Source: Bacteroidales bacterium UBA3543 (GTDB lineage Bacteria; Bacteroidota; Bacteroidia; Bacteroidales; UBA932). Taken from it: a stretch of DNA of 64,000 bases. The translations under genes were made by a program, and so were the position numbers. The stretch covers positions 3,007 to 67,006 of the forward strand of contig DFOK01000110.1 of NCBI GenBank assembly GCA_002376715.1, read 5' to 3'. The notes under the pieces were generated by a model. It made no database searches. It saw nothing but the letters and a program-made list of their open reading frames with translations, and was not told the origin of the DNA. This document shows positions 36,269 to 46,377 of the stretch, piece after piece; the stretch's first letter is position 1, and every line of letters begins with the position of its first letter.

Positions 36269-37480
36269 TCAATTGGCCGCCCGCGAAACCACCGCTGCCA
36301 AATAACCTATCAATCCCACACCGCCTGCAATGATCATAATATCGCTCCAACGTATCACAACGGGATAATATTCAACTATAAAATTGCCCGGCATCTTCAC
36401 TAGCCCAACCTTCTGCTGCAACAGGCAGATTAGGAGTCCCAGAGCAATACCTGCCACGATGCCCAGCAGGGAAATCATCCATCCCTCCTTTACAAAAATC
36501 TTTTTAATAAGCCGTTCATCAGCTCCCATCGACGTCAATATTTCTATATCGTCGCGCTTCTCTATGATAAGCATCGAAAGTGAACCGAAAATATTGCACG
36601 AGATGATGATCATCACAAAGAGCAAAATGGCATAAATGGCTATTTTCTCGTAAGAGAGAAGCTTGTAGAGAGACTCATTTTGCTGCTGCCGGTTTTTAAC
36701 CGTAAAGGAGTCACCCAATGCCGCACTCACCTTCTTTTGGAAATCTGCATTCACCACCCCATTAGGCGAAATAACACTGGAATCCGCATAGATTTCGACC
36801 GATGTTACCTCATCCTCATACTCAAGCAAAGAGCGGAGAGTCTCAACCGGCAGGAACATATACTTCTTGTCAAAATTCTGGTCGAGAGAGATGATGCCAC
36901 CAGGATAGAGCCTTTCGCTGCGAAGTGAAGTAAAAGGATTGACCGGCGACACATCTGCCGTTCTTGAAGGAAAATAGACGTCTAACGGTGTTACGAAAGC
37001 TATCCTCAAGCCCAGTTCCTGGGCGAGCGTATAACCTATGACCACTTGCTTTAAATCACCTAACTCCAATTCAAAATTCCCTTCCACCACATAATCTTTC
37101 AAACCGGTGACGCTTATATAGGCCGAATCTACTCCTCTTGCAGTAGCGACTATGTGGTTGTCTCCGTATGTTACAAAGACATTCTCCTCCAGCACCTCAC
37201 AAAAAGAGAGCACAGCTGCATTACTCCTTATCTCCTCAAATCCTTCGCTATCAGTGGTAAAAACCTTTCCCTCAGCGGGAGTTACCAGTAAATCGGGGGT
37301 GTAACTGCTGTAGAGTGTGCGTACAATGGAGTCAAAACCATTATAGATCGACATTATCACTACCAGAGCAGCACAGCCTATGGCAATACCCGCCGCAGAG
37401 ATGCCTGATATGATATTAATCACATTGTGGGACTTCTTTGCGAAGAGATAGCGTCTGGCAATGAAAGTCGAGAGGTTCAT
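36269..37480 (-). CDS. LolC/LolE-type ABC transporter permease (FtsX family)
   Basis: This 403-aa inner-membrane protein has one N-terminal and three C-terminal membrane segments with a MacB-like periplasmic domain between. It has the family start FIARRYLFAKKSHNVINIISGIS, and later IAIYAILLFVMIIISCNIFGSLSMLIIEKRDDIEIL near 280-315. In Gram-negative bacteria LolC/E, with LolD, releases lipoproteins for transport to the outer membrane; other FtsX permeases have other roles. It overlaps the rbfA stop by one nt. Confidence 0.87.
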   Translation of the reverse strand: MNLSTFIARRYLFAKKSHNVINIISGISAAGIAIGCAALVVIMSIYNGFDSIVRTLYSSYTPDLLVTPAEGKVFTTDSEGFEEIRSNAAVLSFCEVLEENVFVTYGDNHIVATARGVDSAYISVTGLKDYVVEGNFELELGDLKQVVIGYTLAQELGLRIAFVTPLDVYFPSRTADVSPVNPFTSLRSERLYPGGIISLDQNFDKKYMFLPVETLRSLLEYEDEVTSVEIYADSSVISPNGVVNADFQKKVSAALGDSFTVKNRQQQNESLYKLLSYEKIAIYAILLFVMIIISCNIFGSLSMLIIEKRDDIEILTSMGADERLIKKIFVKEGWMISLLGIVAGIALGLLICLLQQKVGLVKMPGNFIVEYYPVVIRWSDIMIIAGGVGLIGYLAAVVSRAAN

Positions 37481-37830
37481 TACTCTTTATTGTTGAGCAA
37501 CTCGTCTATATGCTCGACATAATCAAGTGAATCATCTAAAAAGAATGTGAGTTCCGGCACAATCCTCAACTGTTTGGCCACAAGGTTACCCAGCTCTCCA
37601 CGCAAACTTCTGTTCTGGGAAGCAAGGATATCCATTACCTTCTGACTCTTGTCGGAAGGAAATATACTCACATATACTCTTGCAAGCGAGAGGTCGGGAC
37701 TCATCCTCACTCCGCTCACCGTTACCATAGCTCCGTCGAAGGCGGCCATACCTCGGCCTCTGATGATTTCAGCCATATCCCGCTGAATTTGCCTTGCCAC
37801 CATGCGTTGTCTTTTGCTTTCGTTCTCCAT
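37480..37830 (-). CDS. rbfA: Ribosome-binding factor A
   Basis: RbfA (116 aa) is a 30S subunit maturation factor. It has the N-terminal RMVARQIQRDMAEII, the KH-like central VTVSGVRMSPDLSLARVYVSIF, and the C-terminal RIVPELTFFLDDSLDYVEHIDELL. Length is normal. It lies after tyrS (20-nt gap) and before the LolC/E-like gene. Confidence 0.95.
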   Translation of the reverse strand: MENESKRQRMVARQIQRDMAEIIRGRGMAAFDGAMVTVSGVRMSPDLSLARVYVSIFPSDKSQKVMDILASQNRSLRGELGNLVAKQLRIVPELTFFLDDSLDYVEHIDELLNNKE

Positions 37831-37850
37831 AACCTTTCTGTTATTTTCTA

Positions 37851-39152
37851 TTATTCAAATTTCAGAATAAAATAGTTCTTCTTTCCCTTTTGTACCAAAA
37901 TATATTTGCTGTCAAGCAGATGCTCCGCTGTCAGCGTGTATGCGATATCCGTTACCTTCTCTTTGTTGATGGAAAGACCGCCGCCTTGAATCATCTTACG
38001 ACATTCACCCTTGGAAGGAAATACGGATGTGATCACCGCCATCATTTCAATAATATCTGAAGGGAGCTGCTCCTTACGGAGTTCAAACTGGGGAACTCCC
38101 TCAAATACTGAGAGAAAAGTTTGCTCATTAAGTGACTTTAAAGCCTCAGAAGTGGCATTGCCGAAAAGAATGGAAGAGGCATCCAGCGCATTCCGATACT
38201 CCTGCTCTCCGTGCACCATCACGGTAACCTCTTTGGCCAGGAGCTTTTGTAGATTCCTTAAATGGGGAGCCTCTAAATGTTCGGCGACAGCAGCCTCTAC
38301 CTCTTCAAGAGTGAGCATTGTGAAAATCTTTATATACTTCTGTGCATCTTCGTCGCTCACATTGAGCCAGAACTGGTAAAAAGTGTAGGGGGAGGTGTAT
38401 CTTGCATCCAGCCAAACATTACCCTGTTCGGTCTTTCCAAATTTGCCACCATCCGCCTTTGTGATTAACGGGCAAGTCATTGCAAAGGCATCTCCCGAAA
38501 GTTTTCGACGGATTAGCTCCGTACCGGTGGTAATATTGCCCCACTGATCACTGCCGCCCATCTGGAGTTTACACCCCTCATGCTCATAGAGCCATAAAAA
38601 ATCGTAACCCTGCACAAGCTGATAAGTAAATTCGGTAAAGGACATACCCTCGCGCTCTTCACCGGAAATGCGCTTTCTCACCGAATCCTTGCTCATCATA
38701 TAGTTGACTGTAATGTGCTTGCCGATATCGCGTATAAAATCCAGAAATGTAAAATCCTTCATCCAGTCATAGTTATTGACCAGTTTTGCTGCATTGGGAG
38801 CATCACTGTCAAAATCGAGAAATCTGGAGAGTTGGGCCTTGATGGCGGCTTCGTTGTGCCTGAGAGTCGCTTCGTCTATGAGATTGCGTTCAGATGACTT
38901 CATAGAAGGGTCACCAATCATACCTGTGGCACCACCCACCAGAGCTATCGGCCTATGGCCGCAATTCTGAAAATGCTTGAGCATCATAACGCTCACCAAG
39001 TGACCTATATGGAGTGAATCTGCAGTAGGATCGATACCTACATAAGCGGATGTACGCTCTTTCATCAACTGTTCTTCCGTACCAGGCATCATGTCATGAA
39101 TCATCCCTCTCCACTCCAACTCCTTAACAAAGTTCTTAGATATCTTTGCCAT
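37851..39152 (-). CDS. tyrS: Tyrosyl-tRNA synthetase
   Basis: TyrS (433 aa) charges tRNA-Tyr. It has the HIGH motif (residues 48-51 in DSLHIGHLV), the tyrosine pocket ([14 protein letters not shown]), [16 protein letters not shown], and the KMSKS-equivalent KFGKT near 231. The C-terminal S4-like domain ends in [10 protein letters not shown] -7 box at 39188-39195 precedes it. No T-box leader is seen. Confidence 0.97.
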   Translation of the reverse strand: MAKISKNFVKELEWRGMIHDMMPGTEEQLMKERTSAYVGIDPTADSLHIGHLVSVMMLKHFQNCGHRPIALVGGATGMIGDPSMKSSERNLIDEATLRHNEAAIKAQLSRFLDFDSDAPNAAKLVNNYDWMKDFTFLDFIRDIGKHITVNYMMSKDSVRKRISGEEREGMSFTEFTYQLVQGYDFLWLYEHEGCKLQMGGSDQWGNITTGTELIRRKLSGDAFAMTCPLITKADGGKFGKTEQGNVWLDARYTSPYTFYQFWLNVSDEDAQKYIKIFTMLTLEEVEAAVAEHLEAPHLRNLQKLLAKEVTVMVHGEQEYRNALDASSILFGNATSEALKSLNEQTFLSVFEGVPQFELRKEQLPSDIIEMMAVITSVFPSKGECRKMIQGGGLSINKEKVTDIAYTLTAEHLLDSKYILVQKGKKNYFILKFE

Positions 39153-39187
39153 ATTATTCTATATATTTATATTATCAGTTGAGCTGA

Positions 39188-39195
39188 CAAAGGTA
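39188..39195 (-). promoter_or_regulatory. -7 box of tyrS (TACCTTTG)
   Basis: The minus strand reads TACCTTTG, 36 nt before the tyrS start, between the terminator of the preceding gene and tyrS. Confidence 0.5.
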
Positions 39196-39218
39196 GTTAT
39201 TTTATAGAGATTTAAAAA

Positions 39219-39245
39219 CCGCTGATGCCATAAATGCAACAGCGG
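39219..39245 (-). terminator. Terminator of the phosphopantetheinyl transferase gene
   Basis: On the minus strand CCGCTG ... CAGCGG form a stem followed by TTTTTAAA. It lies 33 nt after the stop codon at 39278. Confidence 0.65.
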
Positions 39246-39277
39246 CTATGTATGCACAGGATACTGACAGAAAGGCA

Positions 39278-39916
39278 TTAACCCACCACCCAGACCATCA
39301 CGTGATCCTCAAATACCATATATTCGAGCTCAAACTCCATCTCTACACCATCCTTATGAGTGAAAGTTGCTTCAAGTTCACCATCATCATCGGGACTGAA
39401 GCGTTCAAGCTCTATCTGCTCCGCAAAATCAACCCCATGTAGAGACATTCTCTTGTAAATAGCCTCTTTTGCACACCAGTAGATAGCCAGATGTAGGTTC
39501 TTATGCCTCTCTGACAGGTCCTCGATCTCATCCTCGGAAAGGGCTTTCGTCTCTACTGCGGAGAAATCACGGTCGAGGGACTCAATATCGATGCCCAGTG
39601 TTTCATCCGGATGGATGATGATAGCCACAAAACGATTGGTGTGCGCAATACTAATCTCAGTGGCCATATTCTGGAGGTAAGGACGGCCGTTGTCGTGGTG
39701 ACCCAGATATACCTTATCCTCGAATATCTCGTTGAGAAGGGCTCTGACTGCAAGTTTCTCCCTTCTGCGGGCTTCGCTCTTGATAAAACTCAGGTCTTCG
39801 AGCTCATCGTTGGGAATCGGAGCCGAGAGTTCCATCAGTTGCTTTTCACTCTCGGTAACCTCCCATACGAAGATTTGCGCATCATTGTCAAGTTCTTTTT
39901 TAAGATAAAGTGCCAT
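39278..39916 (-). CDS. 4'-phosphopantetheinyl transferase (Sfp-type)
   Basis: This 212-aa enzyme would move phosphopantetheine from CoA to a carrier-protein serine. Key motifs are NGRPYL near residue 82, SIAHT near 93, LGIDIES with the Mg-binding Asp near 111, and WCAKEAIYKRM near 150. No polyketide or peptide synthetase is in the window, so fatty-acid ACP is the probable target (inference). The ATG at 39916 is preferred; an in-frame ATG at 39940 adds eight residues. Confidence 0.88.
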   Translation of the reverse strand: MALYLKKELDNDAQIFVWEVTESEKQLMELSAPIPNDELEDLSFIKSEARRREKLAVRALLNEIFEDKVYLGHHDNGRPYLQNMATEISIAHTNRFVAIIIHPDETLGIDIESLDRDFSAVETKALSEDEIEDLSERHKNLHLAIYWCAKEAIYKRMSLHGVDFAEQIELERFSPDDDGELEATFTHKDGVEMEFELEYMVFEDHVMVWVVG

Positions 39917-40085
39917 AGTTATGAAAATAGGATAAGGCATCCGCCGCCTCCTAAAGCGGGGATAAGTGAATTAAAGTGAATGGGATTGCACTGTATAAAG
40001 AGGAAGGCTCGGAAGAGCTTTCGTCAGCATATGGAAATTGACAACTCGGAGGTTCCAAGACAGCGCTGTTTAATTGGTTAACAAG

Positions 40086-40156
40086 TTGAGATACCAGGAT
40101 TCGAACCTAGACAGACAGAACCAAAATCTGTAGTGCTACCATTACACCATATCTCA
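40086..40156 (-). tRNA. tRNA-Gln (anticodon UUG)
   Basis: The minus strand folds as a full cloverleaf: acceptor TGAGATA/TATCTCA, D-arm with GGTGTAATGGTAGC, anticodon stem ACAGA/TCTGT around loop TTTTGGT (anticodon TTG), and T-arm with GGTTCGAATCC. The discriminator is A and the CCA is not encoded. Length is 71 nt. Confidence 0.95.
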
Positions 40157-40252
40157 GTAAACTGCAAAGGTAAGAATAATTTAAATTAATCAAAACTATT
40201 CTACCTTATGAAAATTCAGATGAGAAGTAGCTGTATAGCCTTCGACCTATTT

Positions 40253-41680
40253 TTAATCTCTCATTTTAACTCTTACCTTTCTCATGGACTTGCGGCTCTT
40301 TTCTGCTGCAAAGCCCATAACATGACTTTCCACTGATGCCTCCAAAGTGCTGCTAAGCCTGGACTGGTCCTGGGCTGCTACCGCCTCAAGAAAGTCACGC
40401 ACCAGTGCTAAATCGCCTCCACCATGGCCTGCTCCCTTATATTCCTCCAATTCCTCAACCTCTCTCGACCAAATTTTAGTCTTGCCCGTCTTGAAGTCCC
40501 AGGCTGTAAATATGCTCATATCTCCTTCAATGTATCCCTTCGTGCCCATAACGCGGGTTCGGCGACCTCCCCAGGGGGTAAAGGCATCCATTGTAAATGT
40601 AGCTGTCTTATCCTCTTCAAACAGCATAGTTGTCACATAATGGTCGGGTTGGTCATTATCACATTGGAATACGCAACGACCATAGCCTGTTGTGCGAAGT
40701 TTCTCCAAGATCTCCGCATCATCATTTCTGTTCTTAAGGTCAAAGACTCCGAGGTGCTTCTTACGTCTCAAATATACATCCATTGCCGAGAACGGGCACT
40801 CGGCTTCATACGGACAGCCATCGGTACATCTGAATGGCGCACCCTCCGGCATATTTTCCTTTTTGAATAAATGCAGTGACCCTTCTGCTGAAATTACCTT
40901 GCAGGGTTTATCTATCAGCCAACGCATGATATCGAGGTCGTGACACGATTTGGCGAGAATAATGGGAGTTGTCTCCTTCTCTACTCTCCATTTGCCACGA
41001 ACATATGAATGGGCCATATGCGCAAATTCTATCGGCTCCATATGTTGAATGTTCACAACTTCTCCTATCGCTCCTGACCTGATATATTCCCTCAGTGCGA
41101 TAAAATATGGTGCATATCTCAGCACATGACATACTGCCACTATCCTATTGTATTTTTCCGTCTGACGCAGTATATCCCTGCACTCTTTTTCGGTTTGGGC
41201 AATAGGCTTTTCCAAAAGCACATCATAACCAAGCTCCAACGCCTTCATACAAGGTTCATAGTGCAGATCATCAGGAGTAGCTATTACTACGACATCGGCC
41301 AGCTTCGGTTGCTCCAAAAGCTCCTTAAAGCCTACAAACGCGTTTTCCATAGGAATGCCGTGTTTTTTAATCATAGCATCTCTACGACCTTCTATCGGTT
41401 CTGCAACACCCACGATCTTAAAGTTCTCCGGATATCTCTCCGCATAGGAGGCATAGAGTCTTCCCCGATTTCCGGCTCCGACTATTATAGCTGTAATCCG
41501 CTTACCGCCCGTATCGGGTCTCAAACTGCGTAATGGGAAGTGAATCAGCTCTTCCGGCGGTAGTTTTGCAAGCTCTTCGGCTGACATGCCCGCCATACTT
41601 TTAGCCATCGCAAACGGGTCTGTAATAGCTAAGCCTGCCGTTACCAGACCAATTTGCTTAAGGAAATCTCTTCTAATCAT
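40253..41680 (-). CDS. Gfo/Idh/MocA-family oxidoreductase with Tat-like signal
   Basis: This 475-aa protein starts with a twin-arginine-like signal (MIRRDFLKQIG, hydrophobic to about residue 25). A Rossmann NAD(P) domain follows (AIIVGAGNRGR near 65, later LLEKPIAQ near 157), then the Gfo/Idh C-terminal domain (SCHDLDIMRWLIDKP). A Cys pair region (CTDGCPYEAECPF near 290) is present. Such proteins act on sugars or sugar derivatives; GH109 glycosidases belong to the same superfamily. The substrate cannot be told from sequence. It appears monocistronic. Confidence 0.85.
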   Translation of the reverse strand: MIRRDFLKQIGLVTAGLAITDPFAMAKSMAGMSAEELAKLPPEELIHFPLRSLRPDTGGKRITAIIVGAGNRGRLYASYAERYPENFKIVGVAEPIEGRRDAMIKKHGIPMENAFVGFKELLEQPKLADVVVIATPDDLHYEPCMKALELGYDVLLEKPIAQTEKECRDILRQTEKYNRIVAVCHVLRYAPYFIALREYIRSGAIGEVVNIQHMEPIEFAHMAHSYVRGKWRVEKETTPIILAKSCHDLDIMRWLIDKPCKVISAEGSLHLFKKENMPEGAPFRCTDGCPYEAECPFSAMDVYLRRKKHLGVFDLKNRNDDAEILEKLRTTGYGRCVFQCDNDQPDHYVTTMLFEEDKTATFTMDAFTPWGGRRTRVMGTKGYIEGDMSIFTAWDFKTGKTKIWSREVEELEEYKGAGHGGGDLALVRDFLEAVAAQDQSRLSSTLEASVESHVMGFAAEKSRKSMRKVRVKMRD

Positions 41681-41790
41681 AATATCTGTTTTAGTGTTAT
41701 CTGCTTTTGAAATTCCATAATTCGCAATTTACACAATTTAGCCCTATCTTCAATAATTATTTTACAAATAATTGTAAGGAGCAATTTAGC

Positions 41791-41979
41791 AATAGCGTGG
41801 TGCTCAACAGGGAGTACATCAAGCGATATAACCATCAGGCTATTAAAATTACCCTCACCGATGATACCGAGATGCCGGTATCGCGAAGAAGAGCCAAAGA
41901 ATTGAAAGAAACTTTAAGCGAGAGAAAAGGGTTAAGTAGTATCGTCTCATCATTTATCTCGAAGTACGAAAAAAAGTGA
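41791..41979 (+). pseudogene. Remnant of a LytTR-type DNA-binding domain
   Basis: A 90-codon frame (41707-41979) has a composition-biased, unrecognisable first third. From about residue 29 it reads like the end of a LytTR domain: NREYIKRYNHQAIKITLTDD followed by EMPVSRRRAKELKE. A whole LytTR regulator is about 240 residues, so only the last 60 or so codons remain. It may be a degraded response regulator. Whether it is expressed is unknown. The surrounding gap (41681-42013) shows nothing else. Confidence 0.5.
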
Positions 41980-42013
41980 TCAAGAGGTTCTTGTCGCTAT
42001 ATGGCTTAAACGG

Positions 42014-42478
42014 CTAAAAAATATAATTCACTACAGCTTCGCCATATTTGATAAAAAGAAGGGTCCAGAGCAGAAATCTCAGACCTCTGCCAATAAGCAT
42101 ATAGAAAGAACATTTCCAGAATGGAACCCTGTAAAAACCTAGTGCGATTGCAAAAACATCACCTATAAAAGGAAACCAGGTGACAAGTGCCAAAAGCGAT
42201 CGCCAGCGATCTATTTTTTCTTTTTGTGCAGTCAAAGTCTCCGGTTTTACCTTGAACCACTTCTCTATCCACTCCCATTTACCAATACGTCCTACACCAT
42301 ACGTAGTAAGTCCACCCGACCAGTTGCCCAATGTGCCTACCAAGAAGACTATCCAGGGATTGACCCCTGTCAGAAGTATACCTATATAGAGTACAGTTGA
42401 ATTGAAAGGCACCATGGTCGCAGCCATAAATGTGCCTAGAAAGAGTCCCGGAAGACCAAGCCCTTGAAACCATTCCAT
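42014..42478 (-). CDS. DedA/YqaA-type (VTT domain) membrane protein
   Basis: This 154-aa inner-membrane protein has the VTT/SNARE-associated fold: FLGTFMAATMVPFNSTVLY near residues 14-32, GTLGNWSGGLTTYGVGR near 50-66, and the re-entrant WFPFIGDVFAIALGFYRVPF near 99-118. Members are linked to lipid scrambling or membrane homeostasis. The ATG at 42478 is used; the frame extends two codons to a TTG. A repeat tract (42482-42540) separates it from tadA. Confidence 0.82.
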   Translation of the reverse strand: MEWFQGLGLPGLFLGTFMAATMVPFNSTVLYIGILLTGVNPWIVFLVGTLGNWSGGLTTYGVGRIGKWEWIEKWFKVKPETLTAQKEKIDRWRSLLALVTWFPFIGDVFAIALGFYRVPFWKCSFYMLIGRGLRFLLWTLLFIKYGEAVVNYIF

Positions 42479-42481
42479 ACT

Positions 42482-42540
42482 CAAAACTAAATACTAGCTA
42501 CTCAACTCAATACTACATACTCAGAATTCAGAACTAAACA
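42482..42540. repeat. A/C/T-rich degenerate repeat tract after tadA
   Basis: The plus strand carries imperfect repeats such as AACTAAATACTAGCTACTC and CAATACTACATACTCAG, filling the space between the tadA stop codon and the DedA-like start. It resembles the TACATACTAC part of the other tracts. Confidence 0.5.
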
Positions 42541-42975
42541 CTAGTTTCTTTTATCTCTGAAAAACTCAGTTACCAGATTGCCACACTCAATGTCCAGAAC
42601 TCCTTTTACCACCTCTGTTTTCGGATGTAGGAGAGATGGGGAAAAGAGTGAATATCCTCTCTTAGGATCGTCAGCTCCATAAACAAGACGTCCGAGTTGT
42701 GCCCAGGCCAACGCTGCAGCACACATAGGGCATGGTTCCACAGTTACATAAAGTGTGCATTCCTTCAGATACTTACCGCCAAGGTATTCCGTAGCCATGG
42801 TAATCAACTGCATCTCCGCATGGGCGGTAGGATCGGTAAGAAGTTCAGTAAGATTGTGGCCGCGTGCAATGATATGGCCCTTGCACACAACAACTCCTCC
42901 AATAGGCACTTCTCCCTGTTTAAGTGCCACTGCTGCCTCTTTAAGCGCTTCGCGCATATATTTTTTGTCGTCCAT
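42541..42975 (-). CDS. tadA: tRNA-specific adenosine deaminase (TadA-like)
   Basis: This 144-aa zinc deaminase makes inosine at the wobble position of tRNA-Arg. Zinc and catalytic residues are H52 and E54 in HAEMQ and C82/C85 in PCPMC. Length and the YGADDPKRGY segment fit TadA rather than guanine deaminase. The frame is open to 43026, but that part covers a hairpin and its promoter, so the ATG at 42975 is used. Confidence 0.93.
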   Translation of the reverse strand: MDDKKYMREALKEAAVALKQGEVPIGGVVVCKGHIIARGHNLTELLTDPTAHAEMQLITMATEYLGGKYLKECTLYVTVEPCPMCAAALAWAQLGRLVYGADDPKRGYSLFSPSLLHPKTEVVKGVLDIECGNLVTEFFRDKRN

Positions 42976-42995
42976 TGTCTGAAAAGAAATAAAAA

Positions 42996-43021
42996 GGGAG
43001 CGACCGCATAAGGTTGCTCCC
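42996..43021 (-). terminator. Hairpin with T-run in the tadA leader
   Basis: GGGAGCGACC (42996-43005) pairs with GGTTGCTCCC (43012-43021), ten pairs with one G-T. On the minus strand it is followed by TTTTTATTTCTTTT. It sits between the -7 box at 43024-43031 and the tadA ATG, so it would fold at the very 5' end of the tadA transcript. It may end upstream transcription or act as an attenuator. Confidence 0.6.
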
Positions 43022-43023
43022 CG

Positions 43024-43031
43024 CAAATATA
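43024..43031 (-). promoter_or_regulatory. -7 box of tadA (TATATTTG)
   Basis: The minus strand reads TATATTTG, 49 nt upstream of the tadA ATG and directly before the leader hairpin. Confidence 0.45.
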
Positions 43032-43078
43032 ATATTTCTATCCAATATAGGATTTATATCATACCCAAAGCGCCACTT

Positions 43079-43237
43079 TTACCAAATCTGCATAAGGTTG
43101 CCTACGTTAGGAGGAAGTGCAAACAGGGTGTCTACAAGAGCATCGGCATCAAGACTTTGCAGCTCTACATAGTAGTTCTTATCCCTGCTGGTTTTAAGAG
43201 CATAAATATTTTTAATGGTTCTAATTAATTGATTTTT
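43079..43237 (-). pseudogene. Possible coding remnant without start codon
   Basis: A 52-codon minus frame with coding-like composition runs between the tadA promoter and the groEL terminator. It reads YALKTSRDKNYYVELQSLD and then ALVDTLFALPPNVGNLMQIW before TAA. It has no ATG, GTG or TTG start before an in-frame TGA. I do not recognise the family. It may be the end of a lost gene or a chance frame. Confidence 0.3.
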
Positions 43238-43256
43238 TCAGATAAAAAAATTAAAA

Positions 43257-43284
43257 GGGAGCAACCGTAAGCACGATTGCTCCC
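43257..43284 (-). terminator. groEL terminator
   Basis: GGGAGCAA (43257-43264) pairs with TTGCTCCC (43277-43284). On the minus strand it is followed by TTTTAATTTTTTT. It lies 35 nt after the groEL stop codon. Its arms and flanks resemble the tadA leader hairpin. Confidence 0.8.
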
Positions 43285-43318
43285 CAATAATATTTATATT
43301 GTGTTTCTCCGATAGGAA

Positions 43319-44965
<1,647 letters not shown>

Positions 44966-44969
44966 TTAA

Positions 44970-45242
44970 TTATTTAAGTACTGCGACTACGTCTGACTGA
45001 CGCATTATGAGATAATCTTTACCGTCAACACTGATTTCGGTGCCGGCATATTTGCCGTACAATACGGTATCGCCTACGGTAAGCTCCATAGGTTCATCTT
45101 TTTTGCCGTTACCTACGGCTACTACAACACCCTGCTGGGGTTTTTCTTTTGCGGTGTCCGGAATGAACAATCCGCCTGCGGTCTTTGTTTCCGCCTCTTT
45201 AGGTTCAATCAGAACTCTGTCTGCCAATGGTTTAATCTTCAT
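44970..45242 (-). CDS. groES: Co-chaperonin GroES
   Basis: GroES (90 aa) is the lid of the GroEL cage. The sequence begins [16 protein letters not shown], has the mobile loop ([18 protein letters not shown]) and [10 protein letters not shown]. It heads the groES-groEL operon and is divergent from the DUF5106 lipoprotein gene. Confidence 0.97.
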   Translation of the reverse strand: MKIKPLADRVLIEPKEAETKTAGGLFIPDTAKEKPQQGVVVAVGNGKKDEPMELTVGDTVLYGKYAGTEISVDGKDYLIMRQSDVVAVLK

Positions 45243-45337
45243 AATATGAAATGTTTAGTTTTTTAAATCTTGTGCTTTAATTTCGGCAAAATAAATGCCA
45301 CCGGCATATTTCTGCCAATTTGTCACAGTATTTTCTT

Positions 45338-45345
45338 TACATTTG
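45338..45345 (+). promoter_or_regulatory. -7 box of the DUF5106 lipoprotein gene (TACATTTG)
   Basis: TACATTTG fits TANNTTTG and lies 15 nt before the ATG at 45361. A TTTG at 45319-45322 is closer than the usual -33 spacing. Confidence 0.5.
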
Positions 45346-45360
45346 CAAAAAAATTGATCC

Positions 45361-46326
45361 ATGATGACAAAACAATCACTGATATCTCTTCTACTTGCAT
45401 CAGTATTACTGCTTACTGCCTGTAAGAACACCACTGATTTACCGGCCAGACCATTTCCCACTCCTCAGGTACCCGCAATGCTCAGCAGCAACATGCAGCA
45501 GGCTTTCCAATATATCTCCCTTCATTTCTGGGATAAGTTGTACGCTCCGGGGGTCGAATATTCCAAAGATACCACTTTGGTGATGGGAGTCACTCACGAC
45601 GATTTCGAAGAGGCTTTTGCTATATATCTCACGGCGCTGGATAATGTGACCCTCCCTGTAATGAATGCTGCTCAGGATACTATGCTTGCCCGCGCATCCA
45701 GACACAAACTCTCCCATCCGGAAAGCAAAGTGTGGGAAACCATCACCGAGCTTTCTGAGAAATATCTTTACGACCCCAATTCTCCCTACAGAAACGAAGA
45801 GATATTTCTCCCCGTACTGGCTCATCTCAAGGAGTCGCCTTTTACTACCGACGAAGAAAAAATGCACTATAGCCATTTGCACCGCTTATGCTCTTATAAC
45901 CGCATCGGCACAAAGGCGGCAGATTTCAAATATACCCTAAAGAATGGCCGGACAGGCACCTTGCACCAGGTAAAAGCCGAATATGTGCTGCTCTTTTTCA
46001 GCAACCCGGAGTGTCAAAACTGCAAGGAGATAATCGATGCTCTCGCCGGTTTGCCTGAAATATCGCAACTTATAGAGCAGAAGAGAGTTGCTGTACTCAA
46101 TATATATCCGGATGCAGACTTGGCCGAATGGTACGACTACCAGTCGAACTATCCTGAAAACTGGATTAACGGATATGACCAGGATTTGGTACTGAATATG
46201 CAGACCATTTACAATATCCGCGCAATACCTTCACTCTATCTGCTTGACAAAGAGAAGAAAGTTATTTTCAAGGATGCCCCGCCTGAAAAAATCATCCCCT
46301 GGCTTCAGAAGAATGTCGGCTGGTAA
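45361..46326 (+). CDS. DUF5106/thioredoxin-like lipoprotein
   Basis: This 321-aa lipoprotein has a lipobox ending LTAC (Cys21). A helical DUF5106-type region covers about 35-180. A thioredoxin fold follows, about 185-320, with a CQNC active-site-like motif near 220 (FFSNPECQNCKEI) and a cis-Pro loop AIPSLYLLD. Similar Bacteroidales proteins are thought to act in envelope thiol chemistry. Exact partner unknown. Confidence 0.82.
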   Translation: MMTKQSLISLLLASVLLLTACKNTTDLPARPFPTPQVPAMLSSNMQQAFQYISLHFWDKLYAPGVEYSKDTTLVMGVTHDDFEEAFAIYLTALDNVTLPVMNAAQDTMLARASRHKLSHPESKVWETITELSEKYLYDPNSPYRNEEIFLPVLAHLKESPFTTDEEKMHYSHLHRLCSYNRIGTKAADFKYTLKNGRTGTLHQVKAEYVLLFFSNPECQNCKEIIDALAGLPEISQLIEQKRVAVLNIYPDADLAEWYDYQSNYPENWINGYDQDLVLNMQTIYNIRAIPSLYLLDKEKKVIFKDAPPEKIIPWLQKNVGW

Positions 46327-46356
46327 AGCTTTTGCATCTATTTGTCGCAAAAGTGC

Positions 46357-46364
46357 TATCTTTG
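46357..46364 (+). promoter_or_regulatory. -7 box of the metallopeptidase/barrel gene (TATCTTTG)
   Basis: TATCTTTG fits TANNTTTG. A TTTG at 46331-46334 is 22 bp upstream. The ATG follows after 13 nt. Confidence 0.5.
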
Positions 46365-46377
46365 AGCCCCTTTTTTT

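Noticed and set aside
39153..39277. Possible T-box leader of tyrS
   Set aside because: The gap is only 125 nt, contains a terminator of the preceding gene, and lacks a T-box sequence.
42976..43026. N-terminal extension of TadA
   Set aside because: The 17 extra codons cover a hairpin and lie just after the -7 box; homology begins at the ATG at 42975.
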